Program-made: the position numbers and the translations under genes | DNA from: Blasia pusilla | Lineage: Eukaryota > Marchantiophyta > Marchantiopsida > Blasiales | NCBI GenBank assembly: GCA_050084515.1 | Contig: CM114275.1 | Span: 6,324,001-6,388,000, forward strand | Reading direction: 5' to 3' | DNA length: 64,000 nucleotides | Notes under the pieces: model-generated | Databases searched by the model: none | Seen by the model: the letters and a program-made list of their open reading frames with translations, nothing else | What the model was told of the DNA's origin: nothing | In this document: positions 37,321-48,427 of the stretch, piece by piece | Layout of the letters: every line of letters starts with the position of its first letter | Position numbering within the stretch: the stretch's first letter is position 1

Positions 37321-40300
37321 CTACTTGTGGGGTTGGGTGTTATAATTCAAATAGTATTGATTGAGACGCCGTAGTAAACTAAACGAGTTTTGTGTTCGGG
37401 ATAATGACCGTACACCCTCATTGACACGCCCTGATAAAACCAACCCTATACAGCATACAGTAGAACCCCAAACCCTTCTTCGCAGCAGCTCTACACATTT
37501 TCGTATTTTCACATGGCGATCTCAGATCGTCGAAACTTGATTCACATGTGGTAGCCACGGGACGTTGTCATTGCTCGCTCGCTAGCCCGGTCGATTGAAA
37601 GAAAAGGAGTGCGGTTTTCGGAAAAGGAGAAGAAAGGGAAGGTATGAATTGTTTTCTCTGCAGAGGTTTCATGTGCTTGGCGCAGTTTTGAAAATTGATC
37701 GATACTAGCCTTACTTGTTCAGAAGATCGATAGGTATGTGTGTGTGCGGATTAGGTTTTTTCAGGTCAATCATAACCAGGATCTGTCGCTTTTTCTACCT
37801 TTTTCTTCTTCAATTCCTTCGCCTCGCAATAGAGAGCATGACCAATGAAAAAGGACGGATGAATGAATGGATAAACCTATAATTTCTTCTCTCATAAACT
37901 TGATTGGCTGGTACTGTACCCGATTTCGATCAAAGAATGATCGCCTCGGAATTTCTGGAGCGCCACGAAGTCTTGACTAATGTATGCAGTCGTTAGTGAA
38001 TATAGTTTGGAATGGACGGAATTCATTGTCGCGAACAATCGTCATTGCGAATGATGACGGAGAGAGTGGCCTGTAATCTTGCAAACATGGAACTGGGAGT
38101 AAATGTGCCGTGCGGTTGTGGATCTCGGGCTGCCTCACCAGGTCCCTCAGTCTGTGAAATGAAATTATCCTGCCCGATCTTAATACAGCAGATTCGAATT
38201 TCAGTGCAATTCAATCTGAATAACAGGTGTTTGTTTCGTTTGGAACCCTCCCCTGACATTCTCCATTCATCCCCATGTTTTTAATGGACATTCTATGCTG
38301 AGAGCAGGGTAGGATGATTCAAGAACCATCCTCATCCTCAGAAATACAGTGGGACAAAAAGGGAGGAGAAGAATCGTTGCGTTTTTTATGTACTGTGCAG
38401 CCTCGTCCTGTACTGGTTAGTTCATTGGTAGAGGCAGTAAAGACCCTGCTTCAGATTCACAGCTGGGCAGGCTCACTATCTGGGAAGTCCTCCATCCCCT
38501 TATACAAATACCTGGGACAAGTACACGTACCAGAGCTGGAGCTACTCTTGTTATCGAAGTGTGGATTCTTTTCTTCCTTTCTACTTTTGACCTGCAGAGA
38601 CTATGAGATTGCTTGCATAGGTCTGTCCTTCAAATCAATCCTAGTGCTTTGAATAGCCTGTCACTATACCTTCCTTTCAGGTAGCAGGGTGTGCTATCGT
38701 GTTCAGAGGAGTCGTCACTCCTCGCATGGACGTACCGAATCAGATGCCGAAGCATCAGACATTAAAAGTTCAAATAACAATGTAGTTCAGAGCAGCATTG
38801 GTCATGGCAATAATAGTCACTACTGGAGTGTAATTAGGGCACAACTGAAGCTTTGAGCATGTCGTCAACAAGTAGCCAGCTTCCTGAAGCGTCCTGCATC
38901 TCCTGCTTCTACAATCCTAATATTTGGAACATATACCTATCTGCCAGGAGGTATGTTAACGTGCCCAGTATAATAACAAGCATCAAACTGAAATTAGATA
39001 GCTGATAAGCTCAGTTTTGGATACAATGGTGCGCAGAGCTAACGTGGATAACTGTGGCTTGAGATTTGATCAAACAGTCATGAGTTCTCTGTTCAGCCAG
39101 CATTTCAAAAACCGTGTATTTTTATCTGCTGACCGAGTTGGGTCCCTTAAACATCATGTGAATTTAGGCAGATCTCATCCTTGTGTCCCATTGATCTGCC
39201 TGACAACCCACAGGTATATTTGTTACCAGAATCAATCAACTTTGAGAGTACAGATACTTCTTGGACCTGCCATCAACTTCCGCAAGTGAGAGAAGAGACA
39301 TTCAAAGCTACAATGGGACATTTGATCAGTGAGTCCGCACCAAGGATCTAATTAACCATAAGTATTTGAAATGGGCTAAAAATAAGGTCATACAGTGAGG
39401 AATTTTTTTCAAGTCAGATTTTTGAATTTCCTTAAGACATCTTTCAATCTGTCGTATCCCACATAATCTACTCTGGGCACCGTGAATTACACAAATCCAA
39501 AAAGCTGCATAACAACATGCACATGTTCTTTTATTCAAAACCGATCAAACTCTATGTCATGTCTGAAGAAACTTTGGCTCTTTTGTCTCAGATGTGTCGT
39601 ATTTTGTAGAGAACGTGATCATGTGAATGCCATACCATCGAGCAGGCCTTGATCTGCCAAATATGGAAACTAAAACAACTGTTCAGCATCCATTATTCCA
39701 GGGAAGGGAACATATAGCATGCCTGGTTTTCAAACATCTACAAATCTACACGCAGTTGCGGCAAGATTAAACCCAATCACCACTTTGTCCATAATGTTTT
39801 GAAGTACAACACTTCCCCGATCCTTGTTCTGGTGAAACAGTGGCAGAGCACACTTTCAAATTCCTACCAAACGGGAGGATTAAATGAGGGTGAGATGTGA
39901 TGGGCTGATTCCCAACATCAAAACTAAGTTAAGCTGGTGAGGAATTAGGGTACACCAACACAGCTTTCTCCTCTTACTGGTTGCCATCTTAGACCTCTGG
40001 AATGTTGTTGTAACTAACGAGTCACTTTCAAGACTCGAAGCATGATTTTTACGATCGGTTTCTCTGTAACAGTTCTGTATTGTTTTTGAGAACTGCGAAT
40101 CCCACTCAGTGTGCAACTATCTGTTAAATATAGAACTTACAATTTCCTTATGGGTGAAGGGCAGATAGGAGTTAGAAATTTTCATGAAACTTGGACATGT
40201 GCATATTCTACTTCTGATTCAGGTCGGATTCAGCTTTCTGATGACTCCAAGTCTGGAATCCAGTGAGGAGTTCACAAAACAAGATTCCAACTCAAGAGAA

Positions 40301-40400
40301 AGACTTTTTATAGCATCACATGAATCTGAGAAGAACAGATACAATGGTCTACTCAGAGATCCAGCTTCCAAGCATTTAATTCTCTTTTAGAGTACTACCA
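37321..40400. other. region upstream of mL43, no coding sequence recognised
   Basis: No supported protein. Composition is that of the gene island. A 7-bp perfect stem, GAGGAGT/ACTCCTC with a 4-base loop, lies at about 38,706-38,723. Some of this could be promoter, untranslated exons or a non-coding transcript. Confidence 0.35.
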
Positions 40401-40636
40401 ACTCTGTCTGGGACTGCTTCATTGACCAGTCCTTCCCACAGTGTAGCTGTCAGGGCAGCTGCTCATCTAGTTGCCAGGTACACCAGGCACAGGTAACTTA
40501 CCCCGTGTGAAGCAGACTTGTGTGCAACATGTAACTCGTTATATGTTATATTGCAGAATATTAAAGGGGAACAGAGCAGAGATAGGGCTCTGCTTGATTT
40601 GCATTTCGGCTTGTTTCTCAGGGCTACAGCTGTGAA
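40401..40636 (+). promoter_or_regulatory. probable mL43 5' untranslated region with an intron
   Basis: A donor-like CACAG|GTAACTT (about 40,491) and acceptor-like ATATTGCAG (about 40,556) or TTTCTCAG (about 40,620) suggest an intron in the leader shortly before the ATG. No clear TATA box was found. Confidence 0.35.
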
Positions 40637-41575
40637 ATGGCGATCAGGGGAGTGTGGCAGCTGAAGAAACTTGTGCTATACCTCTGTGATCACTCTGGTA
40701 GCAGTCGAGGAGCAAGGTGTGTTTGGCAGATTTGATTTCAAGCCTCCTTTTAGATTTATGTGCATGTTTTTTTCTGCTGATTGAGTAGATCTGCTTTGCT
40801 TCAAACATCTGTTTGCTGGTCTGTATGCTTTTGCGATGATGGAATGGATCTGCTCTGCAAGGTGCAGATCCATTCCATTGTGCACCAGCCCATAATTTCA
40901 CAGAGAGGATGGCTGTTGAGAGTTTTTGGAATTGAAAACTGCTTCCTCATTGCAAATCCAATTGCGGATCAGGAGAGTAGTTATAGGGGATGAAATGAGT
41001 AAATTCAGTTTGTGGGCTGAGATTCAGACACAAGGCACGTTTAGCACGCGCGTCTTTGATGATGTACTTCTTTAAGGTGATGAATGTATGAGTAATTCCA
41101 GTTTATCTATACGCAGAGAATTTGCTGAGAGTATCTTGCCCAAGTTCAAGACAGAGAATCCACAGTTGGAAGTGGTGACAGAGCTTCATAGAGGTCGTCA
41201 CCCCCATCTGAAAGGGTATTTCGGTATGTCTCCTGCTTGAGTGGTTTCTCTGTTTGTCTGTATTTATTGCCTCCTTGTGTTTCTATGTACTCCGAGTATT
41301 TACTTGGAAGTAGCTAATTACATAGTTTGTTTCAAGTTCTTATCCTTTAAATGTTTCCTATAGAAATGACATTTTCAGCACCATGGTGATTGGGTTTTGC
41401 AGCAAACAAGAACGAAAGAGTTGTTGATGTGAAGAACTTAAGCAGTGAGGAGGTGGCTCTTCAAGCTGTGCGCCTACGTAATTCGACAGGCCGGAAAGTT
41501 GTGAAGCTCAAAACCAGGCATGTCACCTTTAGTCCCAGTGTTCAAGGCACTTGGACCCCCGATATGCAATTTTGA
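40637..41575 (+). CDS. mitochondrial large-subunit ribosomal protein mL43 (L51/S25/CI-B8 family)
   Basis: Structural protein of the mitochondrial ribosome large subunit, with the thioredoxin-like L51/S25/CI-B8 fold. Three exons join without a stop: 40,637-40,716, 41,117-41,223 and 41,403-41,575. Both introns (400 and 179 bp) are GT...AG; phases are 2 and 1. The product is 119 residues, the same length I recall for the Arabidopsis protein. It starts MAIRGVWQLKKLVLYLCDHS and has the family blocks SGSSRGAR, NPQLEVVTEL, GRHPHLKGYF, LRNSTGRKVVKLKTRHVT and SVQGTWTPDMQF. The N-terminal Arg/Lys-rich stretch fits import without a long cleaved presequence. Possible poly(A) signals (AATAAA) lie near 42,154-42,180. 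All conserved blocks are intact, so I consider the gene functional. Confidence 0.96.
40840..40877. repeat. perfect foldback in mL43 intron 1
   Basis: TGGAATGGATCTGC (40,840-40,853) and its exact complement (40,864-40,877) surround a 10-base loop. Farther out, GCTGGT (about 40,815) and ACCAGC (about 40,885) can also pair, so a longer imperfect hairpin is possible. It lies on the transcribed strand of the intron. Confidence 0.85.
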
Positions 41576-42362
41576 CTCTTTCCTCGACTTAGCAGGCTGG
41601 TTGGCGGAATGGACTTGCTCTTGGAAGAATCGTTTTCTGGTGAGTTCGTTGTAACCACAGGAAGCTAGGAGTCTCAGAGCTTTCGATGGCCTCATTACTA
41701 AATTGAAGTTGGGCAACTAAGTGGCTTCCGTGGCTAGAGAAAATTTCAGACCAGTTGTACGAGCTTCCATCTCCGGGTCCCAGTAAGCTACTGGATCATG
41801 CTGTGCTGTTCTTGCTGGGCTCTGATCGAGATGAATCATGAGAGCTTATGACACATATCCGATTCTCAATAGAGAGCTTTTAAGTCGGCTGTAGGACTTG
41901 TTGATTATGAAGGGATACCCAAATATGATTCATGGAGAAGTTCAAGAATTGGGGGAGGACCATCTTTGATCGATTCTACATGATAGTTCTGGAGATTGGA
42001 GAAGTATGCTTCTGATTCTGCTGTGGATTATTGGATGATACAGCGAACAAATAGCCAGCTGTCCTGAGTAGTCATAATTTGAAATGTAACCAAGTCTGGG
42101 TAGCATCTAGCAGGCATGTGTTCATTTGCTTGGGTTTATTCCGAAAGTCTAAGAAATAAAACGTTTGTTGCATTCAAAGTAATAAAATATTTGTGCTCAT
42201 TTGAAACATAATTCCCGAGTGATATCATGGCACGTTCGTTGCAGACTCTATACCAAACCCAAATGTAAACTCTTTCTCATTATCTCCCTCAATCTAATAG
42301 GCTGCGCTGGTAACGGAGGGCTCCGACTTTGCCCGAAAGGAGGAGGGAATGAGTTTCTTCCA

Positions 42363-42536
42363 TGCAAGACATCAGAAGCTGCAGAAATCTTCGTAGTGTC
42401 GAAGGTACAATTGAGTTCCGTGCAAGACATCACAAGCAGCAGAAATCTTCATAGTGTCGAAGGTACAATTGAGTTCCATGCAAGACATCACAAGCAGCAG
42501 AAATCTTCATAGTGTCGAAGGTACAATTGAGGAACC
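42363..42536. repeat. three tandem copies of a 58-bp unit
   Basis: Units start TGCAAGACATCA at 42,363, 42,421 and 42,479, a period of exactly 58 bp with a handful of mismatches. Each contains GCAGAAATCTTC.TAGTGTCGAA. The array lies between the convergent ends of mL43 and the minus-strand RING gene. 58 is not a multiple of three, so a coding role is unlikely. Confidence 0.95.
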
Positions 42537-43481
42537 TTTCTAGTCGTACGTACAGCCGCTGCACTTTCAGTACTTCATACACCACGGAGAATCTTCGCAT
42601 GTAGTACGTATCTGACAGAAATTTCCCATCGGCTGAAAAAATCCTGAATCTCGTGGAATAGTGTACAGCGAAAATGAGCCAAACTGGAAGGCGACTCTTA
42701 TGGTGAGATTCTATTCTCAAATTGGAATGAGGTGTAGTGGCTACGACCATCTTGGTCCTTTAACTTTGAAGAACGGCGGTTGACGGCTATTTGTGAGAGA
42801 CCAATAGACAACAGACAACAGTACTAGGAGTCAATCTTCTACTTGACGCATTTTCTCATATAGTTTCCTCCTTACACCGACTGACTCCTTCGCTCCGCAT
42901 TGATGAGTGGCAAAAAGCTTTGCCTCGACACTGTGGAACGGTATTCCCGCAAGGCATGTGTCTTGTGCACAGTCTTCAACCTGCAACCATAGAATCTCTT
43001 GTGTTCTACGGATTCCAGCACATTTTCGAGTTGCAGTGCTGGGGGCCCCTCCGGCTACGCCAACTGTCAGGGTATGCAAGCCAGGGAATCCATCAAACCC
43101 ACGAGAAGTACAGATGAACGGATGCATCTGCCGAAGCGCACTAGACACACATTCCGACAGGATGCAGCCGAAGAATCTCTAATGCGAAGGAACGAATGCG
43201 ACACAGGGACACCAGCATTGCAGGTGGGATACCGAAACACCGATTACTCTTCAGAGCACATGCGTAACATCAACAACGGAACTGCCGGCCAAAGAAGTCG
43301 CTGCGTTGACCAGTGGGAGAGTGATGCTCATAGCCCGCCCGTATCTTGGACACATGGATGCGTTCGGGACATCGTGAGACCCTCTGAGAGACTGCCTTCA
43401 GGATTTCAGTTGCGAAATTGCCAATTAAGGGTAAAGTCGATTGATATGGTACATTTATCAAACGAAAGGAGTTGTCACGTA

Positions 43482-44639
43482 CTAGGCACTTGGAGTGAGT
43501 CCTCCCGTTTGAAACAAAGGCCTGAGCATTCCCGTCATTCGTGTTTTACATGATTCCCAAGAGCACTCGTCGGTCGCTTGCTTGTGTGTCTCCCAACAAT
43601 CGACGCAGTAGAGCAGGTGCATGCATGGCAGCGTGATAGCATCTCGAGGTTTTTTGAAACACATCTGGCACACCAGAAACTTCGCAGGCCTCCCAGCTCC
43701 CGATTCCTGCCGATGCTTCGGCAGATCAAGCTCCACCCTCTGCGACAAAGCTTCCGCAATGCCCTCCGACAGATGGCGCATCTCACTCTCCAGCGTGGAG
43801 CGACCTTCACTGAGATGATCTTGCTCTTGTTTCAGGCCTCCTATTTTGATCTGTAGACTCAATCGCTCCGATGCTGCAGTAGCTTCCGCATTCGCCTTCT
43901 CACTCCGCAGCCTCTGGATTTCCCGCGCTCGAACACAGTCCAGACCCTGCTCAACCTCCTCGAGAACACGCCTCGCGCTAGAGTATAACGCGCGGAGCTC
44001 CTCATAGGAAGCCTGGAAGATGTTTGCCAGAAAAGTCTTCTTCAGGAGCACCGCAGTTTCCTGTAAGAGAGTACTAAAGCAAGCGAGAAACACCGAGTGA
44101 CGCTCTGCGAGCGTACTAGACTCGAGACCGGCATGGGATGCAGACGAGTTGTCCACCTCTATCTCGCGCTTGACCTCCTTCGGGCAGATTTCATGACCTC
44201 CGCCCTCCGCTTCGATGAAGCCAGGGAACTCATGACGTCGTGATTCCAGGGAGAATCCCACGGGCACTCCCGCTACCGCACTCGTCTTCTCTAGACTCTC
44301 CGCAACGACAGGAAACTGTTGGTGCCGAGAGCTTGACAGTTCGATGTCTACATCGACCCAGTTCGGTCCACTCCGTCTCACTTTCGCTCTCTTCTTGGAG
44401 CTCTCGGGCCGCTCATCCCTCCGCCTCACGCCGAGATCAGTGAAACAACAGCCCGCGAGTTTCGTCGCGGACACTGCCTGGAAGGCCCTTCGAGTCTTCT
44501 GCAGGCGCCATCCGGCCGCTCCGAGTCGAGGATAGCTGCGAACGCGTGGAATCTCCTCATGCGCAAGCGGAATCGGTCTGAAGGCGGGGAGGCCTAACAC
44601 GAAGGTCATGGGTGAGTCGCATTTCGTGGAGATCATCAT
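43482..44639 (-). CDS. coiled-coil RING finger protein, probable E3 ubiquitin ligase (paralogue 1)
   Basis: A single open frame, about 385 residues if the first ATG (MMISTK) is used; an upstream GTG-started extension to 44,711 is possible, and a later Met (MTFVLG) would also do. The N-terminus is basic with a nuclear-signal-like SKKRAKVRR. The middle third has a helical block FQASYEELRALYSSARRVLE, then a Glu/Arg/Leu-rich coiled coil. The C-terminus is a RING: CQMC, PCMH, YCVDC, then C-SWES-C. The last zinc pair has four residues between the cysteines instead of the usual two, so metal binding may be altered. RING proteins recruit E2 enzymes to ubiquitinate targets; the target here is unknown. 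It is paralogous to the plus-strand gene at 48.4 kb and divergent from it. Confidence 0.75.
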   Translation of the reverse strand: MMISTKCDSPMTFVLGLPAFRPIPLAHEEIPRVRSYPRLGAAGWRLQKTRRAFQAVSATKLAGCCFTDLGVRRRDERPESSKKRAKVRRSGPNWVDVDIELSSSRHQQFPVVAESLEKTSAVAGVPVGFSLESRRHEFPGFIEAEGGGHEICPKEVKREIEVDNSSASHAGLESSTLAERHSVFLACFSTLLQETAVLLKKTFLANIFQASYEELRALYSSARRVLEEVEQGLDCVRAREIQRLRSEKANAEATAASERLSLQIKIGGLKQEQDHLSEGRSTLESEMRHLSEGIAEALSQRVELDLPKHRQESGAGRPAKFLVCQMCFKKPRDAITLPCMHLLYCVDCWETHKQATDECSWESCKTRMTGMLRPLFQTGGLTPSA

Positions 44640-45112
44640 ATTCACGTGGGAGGGGAGGGGGGGATTGCGATGGAGTTCGGTGTGAGTTTCTAGGACTCCG
44701 ATTGACAACACACTCCCGTTCGTGCCGACATTTCAGGAATGAGAGGAGGCAGGAGGACTCCCTTTCGTCCGGCGCCACCAGATCGATCACACGGACTTAG
44801 AAATCATCCACAGCTGCAGGTGCAACAACGTGCGGAGCAATTCTACGTCCGCTCCCGATTCGCAAACAGCAGTCCCGTGGCTTGAAGGCCGCGCCGATCC
44901 ATGCGGCCATTATCGTTCCTTGCAGACTCGCCCCGAATTCCTCCTCTCCGCTCGTCCGACGATCATCGCAGAAGGTCGTCTCCCCACGGGCCCTGATTCC
45001 TGTGTCCTGCCAGACGCAGCCACCATGTAGATGAAATGAAATGAAAACAGTCGCATCGTGATTCACGGCTCTCGACTCTCGACCGCATCTGGGAGCGCAC
45101 GCGGATGATATC

Positions 45113-45205
45113 ATGGCTGCGGACCTGGATCTGGATCTCCACAGGCAGCTTTCCTACGCCGAGGAAAACTTTCCTTCAGTTGACGTCGCTCGTCGCGGCC
45201 CGTAG
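45113..45205 (+). other. short open frame, possible N-terminal exon remnant
   Basis: ATG-started, 30 codons, reads MAADLDLDLHRQLSYAEENF then a short tail and TAG. The acidic Asp-Leu start looks like a genuine plant N-terminus, but no following exon was found. The flanking 44.8-45.2 kb is upstream of the minus-strand RING gene. Confidence 0.2.
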
Positions 45206-46750
45206 AATAGTCCAGTGCGATGGATTAAACTCAAATAATTTTCGTCCTTCCCAACTGATTATTCCACTGAGTTAGTATTAATTAGCCTCTGTCCACACTG
45301 TTACCGGGAAGGGCTGGTTCTCGTATTGCCCCGGTCTCTTCAAACCATGTTAAGTCTCCCGGAGTATTTCCCAAACCCTCTTTAAAACCCAAAACCAGGG
45401 TTGCATACCGGTTGCCACTCTCCGTGGACACGTTGGAGGTGGGGCCGTCCCATTTTTGCGCCCAAAATGGATTTTTTTTTTGGGGGGGTGTATTTCTGTC
45501 CTCCGTTCAAAAGGTCGAGAGAAAGTTGGGCCAAGTTTTGGACGCAGAAAATTAGGCGACTCTCCAAATCAAGCCCCTTAGGGGTTGATTTCATGGCCGC
45601 GTGGAGGTCGCGGTGACCATATAATATAAGGTTGCGGCCAATTTTGCTGGGAAAATTGCTGTTGAGGACGGAAGATCAAAAGTAATTAGTTGATATCAAT
45701 TTTTTTTCCTCCATAAATAGCTGGATAATAAGGGGTGGATAATCGTTCGGGGCCGAGGAGGACGTGCCCATGAGATCAGCCCTTAAGGGTGACCACTTTC
45801 AATAGAGGATGGCCAGTTTAAATGGTCCGGGTGACCTTGACTTGGATATGATCGGAAGTAATTACGACGGTTTTTTGCGCAGAAAATTTTGGAGTGAGAA
45901 ATGGTTCGATGAACTTGACTTGGTTATGACCGTCAAGTTCGTCGAATCATATAAGAAACCCGTACGTTTTGTCACATTATCCATTGGTAATTTGTCTAGG
46001 ACAAAAAATGAAGATCGCTAGCTCCCAATTGTCCTAGAGAACGAGGTTGAACCAGCCGGAAGAATTTTAAAATTAATTCAACCATAGACAAAAACGGAAT
46101 GTACATATGTTTTCCTTTGTATTTTTAGACCCTTACATATTTTCTACATATATTTGCCATTTTTTTCTCGTCTATGTTATCCACACGTCCATCACGCCCG
46201 TGTATCAATTATTTTCTCCTAATTTGTTAATTCTGGTTAATTTATCGTTTAGGGTAAATTAGAGAGGTACCGGGAATGTACGGGTTGTCGCGAAAACTAC
46301 CCGGACCATGGTCCGCAATGGTAAGAAGACCGGCACAAGTTCGCCTGGTGAACCGGGGGCAAGCGGTGGCGGGTCCACTATAGCAGCCTGCTTGACGACC
46401 GTCAGGAGTCCGGATGTCATGGTTCTGCATCATGGATGTAAGGCACGCACGCCCGTGCCCGTGAGGGAGCGCATCATAAATTTCTGGTGCCTTTGGCGGC
46501 GCGGCCGTGAAGTACGTCTCAGCGACCAGCCGCCGGATGCGGGCGTGACGGGAGGACATATGCTTGTCTTATCGGTAGGTAGCCAGGTGTTGTGTATGAT
46601 ATAATGATGATGGGATTTGCGATCCGTACCAAACGAATGTTTTATAATATAACGGCCTTCGTTTGCACGCGATTTTGAGGTTACAAAATACAAATTATTG
46701 TATAATTTTTTCATTTGTTCATCAAGACTAAGGCGGACGTAGTAGTCTAC
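45206..46750. other. intergenic, no gene recognised
   Basis: Short frames only. A T/G homopolymer junction lies at 45,472-45,488. The phrase GGTTCGATGAACTTGACTTGG (about 45,903) resembles CCTTGACTTGGATATGA (about 45,834), perhaps an old repeat. Nothing else is supportable. Confidence 0.35.
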
Positions 46751-46753
46751 GAC

Positions 46754-46787
46754 GTAGGATTTACGACGTGGTAGTCGTAAATCTTAC
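46754..46787. repeat. small foldback at the LINE fragment junction
   Basis: GATTTACGAC (46,758-46,767) and GTCGTAAATC (46,774-46,783) are exact complements around a 6-base loop. With one mismatch the arms reach 14 bp. It lies just before the truncated LINE coding sequence. Confidence 0.85.
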
Positions 46788-46796
46788 GCGGGAGGC

Positions 46797-47180
46797 AGTG
46801 CGAACCCAAGTGGTGGCTCAAAGGCGAATGCTACAAGGAGCGGCGGCGGTGAAGAAGACATATATCTACAGTCGACTTCACGAGGGACACATCTTCATCC
46901 CCTGGCCATAGAGATGTATGGGGCTATGGGGGAGAGGTTCGACTCGTTCCTTACGGACTGCGCCCATCATCTCCACTCGAGAAATGGGTTGTCCTTAGCT
47001 ACTGCGATTCTGTATTGTAGGCAGCGAGTCTCCATAGCGTTGCAGCGTGCCCAGGCTAATGGGATTTTGCGGCTGGCTCAGGCTGTGGGAGACGCCGGCG
47101 CTAGAGGCCCACTTAGTAGTAGTCATAGCTCTCTTGTTGTTGCTGATATTGTCTCTACTATTGGTGAATTTCGTCGTTAG
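46797..47180 (+). pseudogene. 5'-truncated LINE, C-terminal end of ORF2
   Basis: The frame at 46,914 reads MYGAMGERFDSFLTDCAHHL then YCRQRVSIALQRAQANGILR. A neighbouring frame supplies the preceding residues, so one frameshift lies at about 46,900. The first part aligns with the minus-strand LINE at 51.2-51.4 kb (FIPFAMEIFGHLHMSFDTFL). 5' truncation is typical of target-primed insertion. A possible A-rich end is near 47,470. Confidence 0.65.
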
Positions 47181-48400
47181 GGGGGGAATGCCCCCTTCTT
47201 CCTTTTCTGGTCTTGTTGTGGCCTTCAGGTTCTGACTCTTTGAGTTCCCCTCTTTTGTACTTCCGATGGGTTTTCCATCACTCGTTTTTATCGAAGTGCA
47301 TCTTTTTCTTTGAGTTTTTTAACCATTCATCATAGCGGATCGGATGGATGTGATATCCTCTCGATTAATCCCCGGTGTTAGTAATTTATCTCCCGTCGTA
47401 TTCTTCCATTACATTTTTCATGCAATATTAGCCTATTAATCTTCTCCTTATCTTTCATGTATGTATTTTAAAATAAAAAAACAATAAAAGACAGCATGCT
47501 CGCTTTAGTTATTCTCGAAAATTAATTTCGTAAGAAGATCTAATTGCTTATCCTGGTCTATGTTACGACGGAGAATAATATAAACCCCATTTATTACGGG
47601 GCTACGAAGAAAATAACAGAAAATTTTAGAAGTATTTTAGTCAATAAAAAATTGTGCTTAGTGGGGAACTAGAAGAATCGAAGGATTTCAATTAATCATT
47701 TTATTTATATTTTCCTAACGGTGTACGTAATTTAGAATTTATTTATTTATTTTAAAATCAATTTTGACAAAGAGGTAAACCGATAAGAGTTTTCTTAACT
47801 TAAAATAAGATTTTTAATTTATATAGTTAAAAAAGAGGGGTTTGAAAAAAATCACTCCATTAACACGTGTACTTTCTATCTTCCTCCGTATAGAATTAAA
47901 TTAAATTAACAAGGATGTCTTTTCCTTATCGGTGATTTACGAAATTATGCTAGTAATGTTATATAAATAAAACATTATAAATATCTAATCTTGATACCCG
48001 TCAAAGACACAGGTGAGGTCACGCTCTTCACCCTTCGGACTCGACCGTCACGATGCTCAGCCGCGCGGGGAGGAGTGAATTTGACTGTCATCCGCGTTCG
48101 CGGGGTTTCAAGGAGAGATTACATTCGGCACACGTCGGGATGTTTGGCTGCGATGGGAGGAGGGTACAGATCCATTGACATTTGCGTTCGAAAAATTCGC
48201 AAGATTAGAGTTCTCCTGACTTGCGCGGGTGGGGATTTCGTTGTTGTCGTCATTTAGGGTGGAACTTCAGAGTGCGTAGAATGAATTTGGGTCTCGTGCA
48301 TCTTTCAAGAACTGTACGATTCGGACCTTGAGGCATCTGTATCGATATACTGTAACTTGTTGTGCAGGTTTGGAGAATTTGAGTATCTAAGGGTCAAGGC
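47181..48400. other. LINE 3' flank and upstream region of RING paralogue 2
   Basis: AT-rich to about 47,990, then GC-richer. A convincing acceptor TAACTTGTTGTGCAG ends at 48,367, suggesting that the RING gene's leader contains an intron beginning upstream (a candidate donor CACAG|GTGAGG lies at about 48,012). Confidence 0.4.
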
Positions 48401-48427
48401 GAAGTGCAAACGCGAATCGGATCGTGC

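Noticed and set aside
38012-38652. Open frames of 90-112 codons upstream of mL43
   Set aside because: No family resemblance and no supporting splice chain; left as unassigned.
44797-45114. 105-codon minus-strand frame upstream of RING paralogue 1
   Set aside because: Composition-driven frame in GC-rich DNA, unrelated to any protein I know; overlaps the RING gene's promoter side.
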